This document shows, piece by piece, positions 10,189-19,503 of a stretch of 64,000 nt of DNA. The translations under genes were made by a program, and so were the position numbers. Numbering within the stretch: position 1 is the stretch's first letter; every line of letters starts with the position of its first letter. Source of the stretch: Neurospora intermedia (lineage: Eukaryota > Ascomycota > Sordariomycetes > Sordariales > Sordariaceae); contig BTPP01000001.1 of assembly GCA_037102815.1 (NCBI GenBank), positions 645,001-709,000 of the forward strand, read 5' to 3'. The notes under the pieces were generated by a model. That model was not told the origin of the DNA, did no database searches, and saw only the letters and a list, made by a program, of their open reading frames with translations.

Positions 10189-11660
10189 TTACCAGCAGTC
10201 ATCAAGGCACGGGCAAGTCTTCACGGCCGCCTTCCGGCTAAGGGACACCTCACCTAGAAGGAATACGGGCGGGAGACGACGGGAGGCCAAAACTGGAGTC
10301 AAAAAGCCAGAGTGACTCTGGAAAGGGCACTTCTTGACCCCAGAACCTTGGACATGAGAGAGGATCGCCTCGCGGTACTCGTCTGCCATCTTGAAGGCTG
10401 ACATGAGGCGACGAAGATTTTTGACGTCCTTTGGGAGCTTCCACTCGAGGTACATGGTGCCAGCTGCGGCAGGATGTTTCAGGGAGAAGATCTCCACCTC
10501 CTTGGCAAAGACTTGGTGACAGGGGTCGTACTCCATTCCTTGGAGGCTGTCCTCAGGGAGCGGACCCGGAAACAGGTTGATGAAGACTTTCGACAGCAGC
10601 TGGCGTTTACCGTCAGGGCGTTCATTGAGATGCCTAGGGTTGTTCTTGGTCTTTAAGGGGAAAGCAGGGACAGGGTCGATCGACAAAGGGACCGACAGCC
10701 TTTTTCCAGTTTGCGGAGGGGTGTGAAACTGCGTCCTAGACGTAGAGGTACTCTGGAGGCTCAGCCAGGAGGCAGATGTGGCTCTTTCCAATTTTCTGGG
10801 ACTGGAGGACTCAACCGCACAAGGGACGCATGACGCGATCCATGAAATTCAGCCGATCCTCCGCCAGATTTGGTGCTCACCAAGTCAGAAGTCCTTGGTT
10901 GGGCACCTTCTCCTTCTCCATCTCTCCACATCTCGATCGACGTCTGGGACCTTCCAGTTGTCGGCCTGCCCCTTGAAATTTACCCGGGCTTCCAGAACTC
11001 GCGCCTTCCTGGTTCTCTCCATGTTCCCTGCTGACGATCGCTGCCCAGGGTCCCATGATTACAAGCCGCGCTAGACTGCTGGATCAGATCGGGCACTCTT
11101 TGCAAAGACTGTCATCCAGGGGTGTACCCTCGATCTTTTGAGCTTCAAGGTTTCCCAATATTGCTTCTCGATTTCCCATTCTTCCATTGCCCATGGACAT
11201 TGCGTGATTTCTCCGAGTCCGCGGCTGCCTCTGATTTACTTTCTTGTAGCAGACAATCCAGCTGGGCTTTGCGAACACCTCTACGGTTCTGTGTTGTAGC
11301 TAGGTACTTCTGGCGTGATCGAACAACTCGTCTTCCTGCTCCCTGTGGCAAACCTGGGTCCGCACTTTCCTGGCACTGTTCTGCAAGGGAACTTGCCAAC
11401 TTTCGATCTTGAGATTCGTGATCAACTTCACTTCTCGTGACTGTGACTGCCAGTGACTGCCCAAACGCATGTTCCCGTCACCGGGTACCTTTACGGCTCA
11501 TTTTCTCCGCTTCTGAGGGCTTATCAACCTGTAACTTCCCGTCTACCTGCTTCTTGTAACTCGAAACGGCTCTCGTGACTTCCAATTTGACTTTGATGCT
11601 CGAGTCTTTCGCCGTCATTGCGATGTAAAACCTCCAGTTCTTGCCTGCAGAGAAGTGACT
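10189..11660 (-). CDS. orphan multi-exon gene, boundaries uncertain
   Basis: The best part is the 3' exon (about 10797-10189), which contains LLSKVFINLFPGPLPEDSL and LKHPAAAGTMYLEWKLPKDV. It joins upstream through an intron with donor GTGAGC (about 10882) to an exon containing MGPWAAIVSREHGENQEG, and that through a 57-nt intron (GTACAC...TCTAG) to a segment containing NREAILGNLEAQKIE. The 5'-most piece, after a TTCTCTGCAG acceptor near 11650, reads NWRFYIAMTAKDSSIKVKLE and runs into an in-frame TGA (about 11480) that a 90-nt intron could remove. The family is unknown. It could equally be a decaying gene, because two alternative frames also look protein-like. Confidence 0.35.
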
Positions 11661-12165
11661 TCGAGGCTGATCATCAGGTGATAGGAACCTAGAGGTAGAT
11701 ATCAGGAGTCACGCTGCCCTCGAGGACGGAGACGTGACCCTTTCTGTGGTAGGCACCTGCCTCGAGTACTCTGAGCGAAGAAACTTTGCGTTCTTTCTGA
11801 TGGACGAGTGTCTCCCATCATGGTGGCTCTGTGCCTCCCCGAAAAGCATAAAGGGCCATCACTGCTCACATCTTTCTGACTTCGACTTTCCCACTCCAGT
11901 CACACACGAAGCACGTCTGCAACCCCAGAGCCACTCTTTCTCAAGAAGTGTGAGTGCAACCTCAAGCAACATGGCCCATTCACGTTGTCATTGCCTTCCA
12001 TCTTTGCTGACACCAGGTCTTCAGCTTCACCCATCACACATCGCCTCCAACTCTCCTCCCAAGGCCCCAGTCCCCCGGTGCCCCCAAAAACTGTGAGTCC
12101 ATCCACTGCAAGAACATCCACCGTCGCCATTTCCTCCATTTCTAACTTGACTTTTTGCCAGCACA

Positions 12166-12296
12166 ATGACCGAAAAGACCAACGGCGCGAGGGTTGGCGC
12201 CGCCGCCGCCGCCACCACCACCGGCAGCAGCAGCTGCTGCAACAACAACAGCAACAACAACAACAACAACAACAACAACAGCAGCAGCAGAAGCAG

Positions 12297-12327
<31 letters not shown>

Positions 12328-12435
12328 ACCAACAACACCACCAGCAGCAACAGCAACAACAGCAAGAGCAGTGGTGGGGGTGGAGGAGGGGGCCTAGACT
12401 ACAACAGGTGGACAAGGGGCGCCTGGTTCGAGTAA
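12166..12435 (+). CDS. low-complexity protein, 89 aa, with two leader introns
   Basis: Two strong introns precede the ATG: 11950-12016 (GTGAGT...CTGACACCAG) and 12093-12161 (GTGAGT...TCTAACTTGACTTTTTGCCAG). The ATG follows the second acceptor by four bases. The protein starts MTEKTNGARVG, then consists of runs of Ala, Thr, Ser, Asn, Thr and Gly, and ends GGGLDYNRWTRGAWFE. The repeat is open in other frames too: a Gln/His-rich frame continues from the upstream exon for about 180 codons. The true frame is therefore uncertain; I prefer this one because its ATG sits just after the spliced leader. No family is recognised. Confidence 0.4.
12228..12380. repeat. compound trinucleotide microsatellite (CAG/CAA/CAC)
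   Basis: Successive blocks of CAG, CAA, CAG, CAC and again CAA/CAG repeats. It encodes Gln/His, Asn/Thr/Ser or Ala/Pro depending on frame, and Leu/Val on the other strand, which explains the long shadow frames here. Confidence 0.85.
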
Positions 12436-12805
12436 TGATCACCATTTTGGCTTCCTCCGTGCTCTGGTGTCCGTCTGGTTGTACTTGCACTTTTGCCGTG
12501 ACTTGCCTCCATCTCATGTGTCTTTCGCCGTAATCTGGTAATTTCATGTTCCACTTGCCTTCCACTTCCAAATTGCATTCCATCGTATTTGCTTTCCGCC
12601 GTAGAGGTACCTCTACCTAGTAGAGGTAGAGGTATCTTGCTCTCCGTCCTGCTCTGTAACGTAACATGGAACGGACTGGAAGTGGAAGGATGGTGCCTGG
12701 AGTTTTGCTCATGCGTCTCCCTCATTTCCCACGCAGATAAAAGCCCCACGGTCCCCGCCTCTCTCTGATCTCTTCTCTGATCCTCGCCCAACGCGCACTC
12801 GTTTG

Positions 12806-12832
12806 TTTTTTTTTTTTTTTTTTTTTTTTTTT
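12806..12832. repeat. poly(T) tract
   Basis: An uninterrupted T run followed by GTCGCAG, which would make a very strong plus-strand 3' splice site. Confidence 0.85.
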
Positions 12833-13280
12833 GTCGCAGAATCAGTTCACATCTTCCTGGCAACCGTCAAGCAAACCACATCTCTCCCAGCGATACACGC
12901 CCACACTGACATAAGTCATCTTCTTCTCCAAGGCTCCCTTGCGTCACGGGGGTCTTCTCCTTGCTCAATTCACGATTCTTCGCGGCTCCGCACTCTCTGT
13001 TGCTCATGGCTTGGACTTGACGTCCAAGGGCCAAGTCTTTACCTCATTCGCTGCCTCTAGATGAACAGCGACGTTTGTAAGTACCTCCATGACCATCAAC
13101 ATATCTGATTTGCGTGTGTTGTCTTTCTAGCACAGCGCCAACATTAACAGCAGAATGCATGTGCAGAACCGGAAATGTGCTTCGCCCGGTAGCAGACTCT
13201 TTTTGCTCGCCTGTGGCCCCGCCGCTACCGCCCTCACCTCTTCCGTTGCGACCATCTCCACCAGCCCCTCCGCCAGGCGC

Positions 13281-13709
13281 ACAGCCTAGCAAGCATCTCG
13301 ACAACTCGATCGACTGCTTTAGAAAAGTCATTCGTGACGAGGGTTTCAGGGGTTTACTCAACCTCGCTGCCCCTCGTGGCAGCAACATAACACATCGCCG
13401 TTGGGAAGGTCAGTCACTTTGTCCCCAGTTTCTCCTCAGATCACCGCCCGGTACTGGACCGATGCTGATCCGACTTTGCGACTCTGTCGGATAGGGCTAG
13501 GTAGAAACCGACAACGTACCCATCTGTATCGTCGGCAACAAGAGTGTTCCGAAACCGAACAACTCTTGAGACATGTCCGGCTTGACGATTTTTTGATGTT
13601 GCTGTTGGCAAGATTCGCGAGGGCGAGAAGGCCATCATTGGCCTCATGATAGGAACGTTGGAGCTGGATGTCGTCCAGCCGCCTGGGAACGTTGGAGCTG
13701 GATGTCGTC
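13281..13709 (+). pseudogene. mosaic of conserved-gene fragments
   Basis: Three pieces of unrelated families lie in a row in different frames. At 13293-13365, LDNSIDCFRKVIRDEGFRGL matches the mitochondrial-carrier pattern (nSlDC-kKviRnEGfrGLysG) found in the aspartate/glutamate carrier. At about 13513-13548, VPICIVGNKS resembles the GNKxD region of a Ras/Rheb-type GTPase, but the Asp is missing. At 13598-13652, KIREGEKAIIGLMI resembles the IxGxMIES region of DAHP synthase. A 24-bp unit is then directly duplicated (13652-13675 and 13686-13709). The carrier match is the firmest, the GTPase the weakest. None is intact. Confidence 0.4.
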
Positions 13710-13793
13710 AAACGGTCTGTTCGTCTTCTTTCCTGTCTTCTTTTTTGTCTTGTTTTCTGTCTTCTTTTCTGTCTTCTTTTCTGTCCTTTTTTC

Positions 13794-13880
13794 TTCGTCT
13801 TCGTCTTCTTCTTCTTCTTCTTCTTCTTCTTCTTCTTCTTCTTCTTCTTCTTCTTCTTCTTCTTCTTCTTCTTCTTCTTC
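13794..13880. repeat. (TTC)n microsatellite
   Basis: About 28 copies of TTC/CTT preceded by TTTTCTGTC-type repeats from 13730. It generates poly-Lys, poly-Glu, poly-Ser or poly-Leu frames that are not genes. Confidence 0.9.
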
Positions 13881-14627
13881 ACCTCTGTGCCTTTCTCTCC
13901 GGGTCTGGAGCTGGAGGGCTCGATAGTTTCCAGCAGTCACTTCTTGTAGATAGTCCAGTCTTGGTAGAGGTAGAGCTAGAGGTACCTAATTTCGGAACCA
14001 ACGGTGTTCAATGCCTTCTACTTCCTTCGATGTTTTGATTACGTTCGGGTGCCTCGAGGCCGGAATGAAAGTTTCCACTCGTGCCCAGTGTTGAGAATGC
14101 ATGTTAATTCACGATGAAGGTTGAGGCGTTCGTTGCAGTAAGCTTTGGAAATCTTTGAAATGCCGGAGTGCACATGCTCGGCGCCTTGTGGCCCTCAAAG
14201 CGCTCGAGTTCCACCCCCGGCAGCTGCATCAGCAAACTCCTAACGGTGCATTGATTTACAGTTAGGTACCCCAATCTGCCGGTATTCTTGGATATATGTA
14301 GAGAAATGCAGGCTTCAGAAAACTTCGAATGTGGTCGTGCATATTTTATTCAAATATTGGACCTGCATGCATGTCTGGGCATAGAGGAATGCGTTAAGGC
14401 CAAGGCACTGAAAATTCTAACCAGGACCAAAAAGTACAAGACCTAGCTCCATTCTTTTGTTCTTTTGTCTTCTCCTCGTTCTTTCTGACAATTTTGAAAA
14501 GACGTTTACGTTCTATTTCTTTACCCAAAACGACGTTTCGCAACATCAGCCCCATCTTCTTCACATCCAGTTTTGTTGACACGCACACACCTACACCAAG
14601 ACGCCTTTCCCCAGCGGAATTCATACA

Positions 14628-15011
14628 ATGGACGAAGTGCTCAACATCTTATTGAAGCTGGTAACTATCCTGATGGCCATCTCGTGGGCGTTGGTATTGG
14701 TTTTGCTCGCACGCATGCTCTTTGGTTTTCCCTTTGGAGGAGTAAACATTGAAGGCATCAATGTGAGAAATCTCAGGAACGCTCTAGAACTGATACTTGA
14801 GGAAAACTTTCTCTTGCCACTCGTTGAAGAAGGGGTGTGGTTCGGGGAAGAAGGGGTGTGGTTCGCGGTGGACGTGGGAGAAGCCCTACAGCGGCAGTTG
14901 GGAGCGGTTGAAGATCCTGATGAAGAGGCCGCAGGGGTAGTGCTTCTACTGATTTTACAGCGTGGGCTGGGCCGTTGTGGAAACATTCGACCAATTCGAT
15001 TCAATATCTAG
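14628..15011 (+). CDS. small predicted membrane protein, 127 aa
   Basis: A single exon starting at an ATG in a favourable context (ACAATGG). Residues 6-33 (LLKLVTILMAISWALVLVLL) form one strong transmembrane helix. The middle contains an exact duplication, EEGVWFGEEGVWFAV, from a tandem 18-bp repeat in the DNA. The C-terminus is amphipathic with VVLLLILQRGLG. An antisense frame of the same length exists and lacks such features. The stop is only 107 bp before the next plus-strand frame, so this could instead be leader or promoter DNA of the hydrolase. No family is recognised. Confidence 0.4.
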   Translation: MDEVLNILLKLVTILMAISWALVLVLLARMLFGFPFGGVNIEGINVRNLRNALELILEENFLLPLVEEGVWFGEEGVWFAVDVGEALQRQLGAVEDPDEEAAGVVLLLILQRGLGRCGNIRPIRFNI

Positions 15012-15117
15012 GTCTTGCAGTCGGATGTGGGCACGAGGATGAGCCGAATGCCGACTCTGAGGACGTGTGGCATTCGGGGCCATTTGATGTCAAAAAGGGG
15101 AAGGGTTAGGGTCGATT

Positions 15118-16704
15118 ATGGGATTTCCGGAAGTCTTGTCCTTGGCGTTTGGGTCCGCTTGTTCCGCTGATTACAATGATTGGCTCCGCTCAGTGCAATT
15201 CGGGCCCGCTATCAACGTCGTCCTGTCCCGATCTCGAGTCCACGAGCACACCACGGCCATGCTCAGGCGTCTCAATCGGCTTCATTTTCGACGCAACGCT
15301 TCCGCTCTCTTTCAAGTCTCTGGAGTTCCTTTCCCGTCATCCCCTGTCGCTTTTACAACAACGAAATCATCGATTACAGTCACCCAATTTCGCAAAATGT
15401 CGTCATCTTCCTCCGCGGAGCTTCAACCACCACCAGCGCCGACCATAACGCGCCATCCAACAGGTCCCGTTCCTTTTCTCGAATACCCATCACCCAACGC
15501 CACAAGCGCCAGCAGCAGCAGCAGCAGCAACAGCACAACAAAACCAAAGCGCTACCTCATCTTCTTCATCTCCGGCAACCCCGGTCTAATCGACTACTAC
15601 GCCCCCTTCTTCACGCACCTGCGCTCCCTCCTCGACGAACTCGAATCCAAGTCCGCCGCCTCCAGCTCTCCAGGACACCACCAACCCATCACCTTTCACA
15701 TCTACGGGCAAAACCTCATTGGCTTTTCCGACTCTGATCATGCGCCTTTTGTACCAGGGTCCCCAGACACGGAACCCTTCGTGCTAGAAGAACAGATTTC
15801 CCATCTTTACGACTCTCTCGTCTCCCTGAACGAAACTAAAGAAGGACCATTCGACGAAATCATTCTAGCCGGCCACTCCGTCGGCAGCTTTTTGTCGCTT
15901 GAAATCTTGCACCGCTCTCTTTCCTCTCAATCCTCACTCTCATCTCTCCCAATAACAACAGCCCTCCTCCTCTTCCCCACCATCCACCAGATGCACCTCT
16001 CCCCCTCCGGTCTGCATCTGTCACGAATCCGGTCCATTCCCTTCCTCAACCAGTACGCGCACGTACTAGCCAAGTCCGTTGTCGATCTCGTGCCGCGGTT
16101 TGCGCTGCGGTGGATCACGCGAAACGTACTAGGCATGTCGGAGCACGGAAGCGAGGTCACCACGCGGTTCTTGCAGAGTAGGGATGGGATCTGGCAGGCG
16201 ATTCATCTGGGGAAGGACGAGATGGGGGTGATTAGGGATGGAGAGGGGAGGTGGCGGTGGTGGTCTTCTTCTTCTCCCATCACCCCGATTGCTTCCACTT
16301 CTGAGGAGCACGAGAGTAATAGGGACGATCTAGAAGAAGAAGTGGTCGTCGCTAAAGAGATTGAAGTGGTAGAGGAGGATTGGCAGCGGGTTGCTGATGC
16401 TCAGATACGTCAAGAGCATGATGAACATGAGCAAAAACGGCAAGAAAAGGGACAGGAACAGGAACAGAAAGAAGCAAAAAAGCTCAAGTTCTTCCTCTAC
16501 TTTGGACAAAACGATCATTGGGTGGCGGATCGGTATCGAGATGAGTTTATTGAACGAAGAAAAAGGGAGGGACATACGGGGAAAGAAGGAGGGACGAAGA
16601 TTGTGATTGATGAGGATAGGATTCCGCATGCTTTTTGTATTAATCATAGTGAGCAGGTTGCTGAGAAGGTTAGGGTTTGGATTGAGGAGGTTATGGAGGG
16701 GTAG
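15118..16704 (+). CDS. lipid-droplet-associated serine hydrolase (LDAH family)
   Basis: An alpha/beta hydrolase of the lipid-droplet-associated hydrolase family (metazoan LDAH/C2orf43 and fungal relatives), thought to act on neutral lipids or sterol esters at the droplet surface. Visible motifs are the strand and oxyanion region YLIFFISGNPGLIDYY (about 146-161), the nucleophile elbow GHSVG with Ser254, the acid Asp466 in GQNDHW and His504 in IPHAFC, which completes the triad. Between core and acid lies a Glu/Gln-rich insertion (about 395-455). The long frame has 528 aa. Residues 1-93 are not family-like, and the true start may be Met48 (15259, MLRRLNRLHFRR, presequence-like) or Met94 (15397). 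No intron is needed. The enzyme class is confident; substrate is inferred from the family. Confidence 0.85.
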   Translation: MGFPEVLSLAFGSACSADYNDWLRSVQFGPAINVVLSRSRVHEHTTAMLRRLNRLHFRRNASALFQVSGVPFPSSPVAFTTTKSSITVTQFRKMSSSSSAELQPPPAPTITRHPTGPVPFLEYPSPNATSASSSSSSNSTTKPKRYLIFFISGNPGLIDYYAPFFTHLRSLLDELESKSAASSSPGHHQPITFHIYGQNLIGFSDSDHAPFVPGSPDTEPFVLEEQISHLYDSLVSLNETKEGPFDEIILAGHSVGSFLSLEILHRSLSSQSSLSSLPITTALLLFPTIHQMHLSPSGLHLSRIRSIPFLNQYAHVLAKSVVDLVPRFALRWITRNVLGMSEHGSEVTTRFLQSRDGIWQAIHLGKDEMGVIRDGEGRWRWWSSSSPITPIASTSEEHESNRDDLEEEVVVAKEIEVVEEDWQRVADAQIRQEHDEHEQKRQEKGQEQEQKEAKKLKFFLYFGQNDHWVADRYRDEFIERRKREGHTGKEGGTKIVIDEDRIPHAFCINHSEQVAEKVRVWIEEVMEG

Positions 16705-17239
16705 GTAGGCAGATGGCGTTGGATGGAGGGAGGTACGGCGTATTGGATTACGGCATTGTCGAGTGGAAAGCATACAAGAACGGCGTCCAGCGGTTGGGAG
16801 GTATATAGAGCTGCTTCACGGGCTTTTAGAAGAGCAACATGCATCTTGGATTTGGAAGCAGGGATATGTTGGACTAATAGATATCAACTTCCAGTTTGCT
16901 ACAAGACTGTCGATTCGTCACATTCTTCCAAGGCCATGGATGAAATGCGTCGATGATGACACAGTCGTCTGGAGGCCCTTTCAACGCTTTCATGAGTGAC
17001 AACATCTATCACATTCTGCTCTACGCATGCCCTGACGTGCAGTATCAATTCATAACATCATATCTTGACAGTCCCATCTCTCTCAACGTTGGTAGCACCT
17101 TGAAGTAACGTTTGAGATGCCCACTGCCGGCCTCTGGGAGAACCACCTCGCCCATACCCCAAATCTCCTGTCTAGAGGTAATTTCCATTTGTATCTGGCC
17201 AGTGTTGTAGTTGTACCTACCCCTACCTACCTCTAACAA
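16705..17239. other. intergenic, no gene seen
   Basis: Presumed 3' flank of the hydrolase, with TACCTCTA-type motifs near 17170 and 17225. I see no coding signal. Confidence 0.5.
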
Positions 17240-17430
17240 TCTGTTCTGGAACCTGCCCCAGGACTTAAACCTAGACTGGATCTTGGGCTAGAACCTGATA
17301 TAGCCTGAACCTCAACCTGAACTAGAACTAGAACCTGGGTAAAAGTTTAGAAACTGGGTTAGAACCTGACTGAACATGACTGAACCTGGAACCTCAACCT
17401 TGAACCTTGATCCGGATACTGAACCTAGCA
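17240..17430. repeat. degenerate hexamer repeat around GAACCT
   Basis: About 20 imperfect copies of CTGAACCT, CTAGAACCTG or GGAACCTC fill this stretch, with no constant longer period. From 17431 to 18397 there are only weak short frames (for example 67 codons at 17936-18139) that I cannot support. Confidence 0.6.
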
Positions 17431-18397
17431 CTTGAGCGGCCGAACCTTCGAGGTCGAAGCGGTCAACTCCCATCTCTTTCAACGTCAGCCGCTCCAGCAT
17501 TGATTGAACTCCAATTCCAACGTCAGGTCCTCCTCAACTCTCCCATTCCAATCATTGGGCTTCCCAAGTTACCTCACTTTATTCCTTTAACTCCCAGTCG
17601 TCAACAACATAAGTCGCCAAGTCGTCAGGCCCTTCGATCCCCTACCTACCTACCATTAGTTCCATCCGCTCCGGACCTAGAGGTACCCTATCTCTGCACG
17701 TTGAAAAAGGAGTCCGAACTAGCGGAAGTAGTACACTTAGAACTAAACCTGTACATTCCACTTGTCAGCGAAGGTGGTTTGAGTAGCGGTTTTTGCGTTC
17801 CAGTTCCGTGTACTCTGTTGTAGCGCAAAAGCAAATCTGTAAGCAAAGAGCAAGGAGGAAAGATACCTACCTATGTCTATAGTCACTGCCGTACATCTCT
17901 GTCTGTCGACTTGATCATGGTCATAGCAGTGCTAAATGTTTACTGTAAACTGTCAGTCTTCAAAGTTCGAAGGTGAAGCTTGCATGAGGAGAGGAGGAAG
18001 AAGTAAGAAGGTTGGTCTGGGCGTTTGTGGAAAACGACATGCCTTGCAACTGGTACAAGCAGAGTTGACGTATGAACCGTTGGAAGACATGCACCGTGTA
18101 GTGATGTATGGTCTAGAACTCTTTTGTCATCATTACTAAAGTGGTTGAGGAACCCCTAAGGTATTTGCCATCCAATATTCAACCAGGACAGACTGGTGTG
18201 CCACCCTCAACCCATATTCAAGCCTAGGGCTATGCTGTTTGCGGTCATTTCTTGGGCATCTCCTCCAAGCCTTGCCTCCATTGTTGTTGCTTTCTTTCAT
18301 TGCTTTAAACGACGTTTATCATTATAGGCATTATTGTGGTGTATATCCAACTCTTGTCCTCCCTCCTCATCTTTGGATGTGTAGTAAACATCTCGCC

Positions 18398-19503
18398 TTA
18401 TACGTATGTTCCGGGCTTTTGCCGAGAAAACATCGACCGTAGTACCGGTATCTTGTACCATCTCTGGCCCTCTGACTGTCCCGCTGCTGGTGTCGCACTC
18501 CCCGCGGCAGTCGGTTCCCTGTCTTCTATACCCTTGTCGATCACAAATCCTTCGTTCGGCCTTTGTCCGACACTCGCAATCTCCATTTCCTGTTTGGCGT
18601 AATATTCATAAGGCTTATAGCGAAACGGCGGCTCCAGTTGCGTTGTAGGCTGTCCCTCCTCAAGTGCCGCAGCTTCCTGGTCTCCTGTCGGTAGGCCCGT
18701 CCTCTTTACGCGTGGTCTTGAGTCGCGTCTGTCCAGCTTGTGGCAGAAGTAGTTGAAGAAGAGGAAGGAGTGGAGGAGCCTGTTACGTACGGTTAGTTGT
18801 TTCTCAGGCAAACCCCATGAAGGCTGGAGGCTCAGGTAGCGTGGACTCACATCAGTAAAAGCAGCATCGCAACCTCCACGATGCCCTTTGCCAACGGCTC
18901 ATCATACGCCGACCCAAATGTCGCGGTTCCAATGATCAAATCGACCAGTACAATTCCCGTGGTTATCGCGACGCCCACAAACAAAATCCCATCAGCTCCG
19001 ACATGATACACGGCTGGTATCCCGCTCGATTTGCGGACACAAATTGCGATGAACTCCGCGGTGTTCCAAGTGATGATAACGGGTGCCTTTTGCAAGACAT
19101 CAGTAGGTTAGCATAAAAGTCCTCTCCCAAGGTCCCCTCTGGTGACTCGAGCGAACGAGGGAACGAGGGAACGAGGAAAACCTACCACCACAAGCACAGC
19201 AATCATCCTCCCCGGCACTCCACCCCAGTACGGCCGACTTTCAACAAATACCGCCATGTTCAGACTCCATGCAATGATCGCAACAGCCGTCGAGATGGCT
19301 CGAATGATAATGGAGAAGATGAACCAGGTCCTATGGACTGATAATCCGACGCCTCGCGCGCGGCGCCATTGTTGGATGTCCCGGCGGCAGGGCTCCTTGG
19401 CTAAGGGAGGAAGGGCGTCTAGCCAGGACTCGATGACAGGGTTGGTTGGTTGGTCGAAGACATAGACGGGCGGCGGGTGCCGCAGGGGGGCATCCCGCGG
19501 CAT
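18398..19503 (-). CDS. four-helix integral membrane protein, 311 aa, three exons
   Basis: The exons are 19503-19186, 19086-18851 and 18779-18398, totalling 936 nt with consistent phases. Intron 1 (99 nt) has donor GTAGGT and branch GCTAAC. Intron 2 (71 nt) has donor GTGAGT and branch ACTAACC. The N-terminal ~60 residues are cytosol-like (VYVFDQPTNPVIESWLDAL, then an Arg/Trp-rich RRDIQQWRRARG). Four hydrophobic helices follow: IFSIIIRAISTAVAIIAW; IAVLVVAPVIITW; ILFVGVAITTGIVLVDLI; VEVAMLLLLMLLHSFLFF. A ~110-residue polar tail ends RQKPGTYV. The architecture is like small fungal MARVEL-type or unnamed tetraspanning proteins, but I cannot name the family. The frame upstream of Met1 stays open to a TAG at 19654, so an extra 5' exon is possible. 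Confidence 0.65.

Noticed and set aside
10915-11022. Short minus-strand frame MERTRKARVLEAR...
   Set aside because: Looks protein-like but stops before the only good donor; the overlapping frame joins both neighbours in phase.
13436-13940. Lys-rich and Glu-rich frames of about 100-150 codons
   Set aside because: Produced by the TTC microsatellite at 13794-13880.
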